From positions 1 through 6,108 of the forward strand of contig JARBTY010000185.1 of assembly GCA_029239935.1 (NCBI GenBank): a stretch of DNA of 6,108 nt, in the 5' to 3' direction. Positions 5,554 through 6,108 of the stretch are shown here, in pieces. The DNA is from Clostridia bacterium (GTDB lineage: Bacteria > Bacillota_A > Clostridia > Lachnospirales > Cellulosilyticaceae). The position numbers and the translations under genes were made by a program. Within the stretch, counting starts at the first letter, position 1, and each line of letters begins with the position of its first letter. The notes beneath the pieces were generated by a model. It ran no database searches and was not told where the DNA came from. It saw nothing but the letters and a program-made list of their open reading frames with translations.

Positions 5554-6108
5554 TTATTTAAATTTGTGCTCAAGTTTTTCATAACAGACAGCTCCCAGCC
5601 AGGTCAATAAAGGATTGAAAAATATACCAGCTGCAGTCGCTAAAAGAATGATACTTTGTTGGGAAAGACTTCTTAAGTTTTTGAGGTTTTTTATGCCCGT
5701 ATTCACAAAAGGAACAAAAATCCCAAAAAGCAAAACAGTCCATATAACAGGTGCAAAGGATAAAATTTTTATAGGGGATCCAGTTAAACCAGCAATAATG
5801 CCAAGTATCCCCAATAAAATAGCGGAGGGCTGCATAGGCCTTTGAATCATAAACAAAGGAATCAAAAAACTTCGCCACAAAGAACTTGTCTGGGCACCAC
5901 CATATAAACCACCGATTATATTACGTATCGAGGCAATACTAAAGGATTTTTCAAGATCAATCTTTTCACAGATTTTCCTGCTTTCCATGTTAGATTCTGC
6001 AACTGCTTGGATGGACACAGTATCAATCGTCCAAAGGAGTACAACAAATAGCGCAAAGGGTAAACTTTTAATAAAGTTCGTAAAAGTAAATCCAAAACCG
6101 ACACCCCA
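5554..6108 (-). CDS. Polytopic membrane permease-like protein, C-terminal part (5' end outside window)
   Basis: The reading frame is open to the right-hand edge with no stop, so the start lies outside; 184 residues are visible. GTG 6018 is an in-frame internal codon, not needed as a start. Hydrophobic segments are at about 15-37, 97-108, 112-134 and 152-176. Between the first two lies a Gly-rich stretch, GGLYGGAQTSSLWRSF (66-81), followed by IPLFMIQRPMQPSA, reminiscent of the substrate-site region of SulP/NCS2-fold transporters ('Gg...ts'). It may belong to the uncharacterised DUF3360-type membrane proteins; that is from memory and tentative. The C-terminus is basic (EKLEHKFK). The substrate is unknown. 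It converges on the Lrp gene with 3 bases between stop codons and no hairpin between them, so transcripts likely overlap. Confidence 0.65.
   Translation of the reverse strand, partial: WGVGFGFTFTNFIKSLPFALFVVLLWTIDTVSIQAVAESNMESRKICEKIDLEKSFSIASIRNIIGGLYGGAQTSSLWRSFLIPLFMIQRPMQPSAILLGILGIIAGLTGSPIKILSFAPVIWTVLLFGIFVPFVNTGIKNLKNLRSLSQQSIILLATAAGIFFNPLLTWLGAVCYEKLEHKFK

Noticed and set aside
5579..6018. Other open frames over the permease-like gene, including 5579-5878 (-), 5615-5845 (+) and a GTG start at 6018
   Set aside because: The first two are off-frame shadows with no SD and no family features; the GTG start is inside a frame that continues to the window edge.
1..6108. Mobile elements, CRISPR arrays, tRNA or rRNA genes
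   Set aside because: No terminal inverted repeats with a transposase, regularly spaced repeats, cloverleaf or rRNA-like sequence could be seen on either strand.

Overview
The window is AT-rich. Its Shine-Dalgarno sites are mostly strong (AAGGAG, GGAGG) and its intrinsic terminators are compact hairpins. Gene content is typical of a low-GC, probably anaerobic, Firmicute of the class Clostridia: an FHS-like MFS transporter, a glutamate racemase, a butanol-dehydrogenase-type Fe-ADH, a MBL-fold hydrolase and an Lrp/AsnC regulator. No mobile element, tRNA, rRNA or CRISPR array is visible. The species cannot be fixed from this sequence alone.

Layout. (1) Positions 2-1057 (+) hold the C-terminal part of an MFS transporter whose start lies outside the window. 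(2) A long hairpin at 1083-1129 serves as a two-way terminator between it and the convergent racemase gene murI (1128-1904, -). (3) The gap 1905-2167 is the least ordinary part of the window. It has divergent promoters, then an apparently structured leader RNA (about 2040-2140: hairpin, potential 6-bp pseudoknot, intrinsic terminator), placed just ahead of a TPR protein gene (2168-2734, +). (4) A 34-residue lysine-rich ORF with a strong ribosome binding site (2794-2898, +) follows and is closed by a 16-bp perfect hairpin (2905-2941). (5) A monocistronic iron-dependent alcohol dehydrogenase (3026-4204, +) has its own promoter and terminator. (6) A MBL-fold hydrolase (4275-5027, -) is divergent from an Lrp/AsnC regulator (5137-5550, +) across a short promoter region. 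(7) The C-terminal part of a polytopic membrane protein (5554-6108, -) converges on the regulator gene with only 3 bases between the stop codons; its start is outside the window.

The genes do not form one pathway. The units are short and mostly have their own signals: MFS gene | murI | leader RNA-TPR-small protein | ADH | MBL hydrolase <> Lrp | permease-like gene. The best candidate for something undescribed is the leader RNA ahead of the TPR and lysine-rich protein genes. It looks like a transcription attenuator or riboswitch, or a short terminated sRNA, and I could not match it to a known class. The rest looks like ordinary housekeeping and accessory metabolism.
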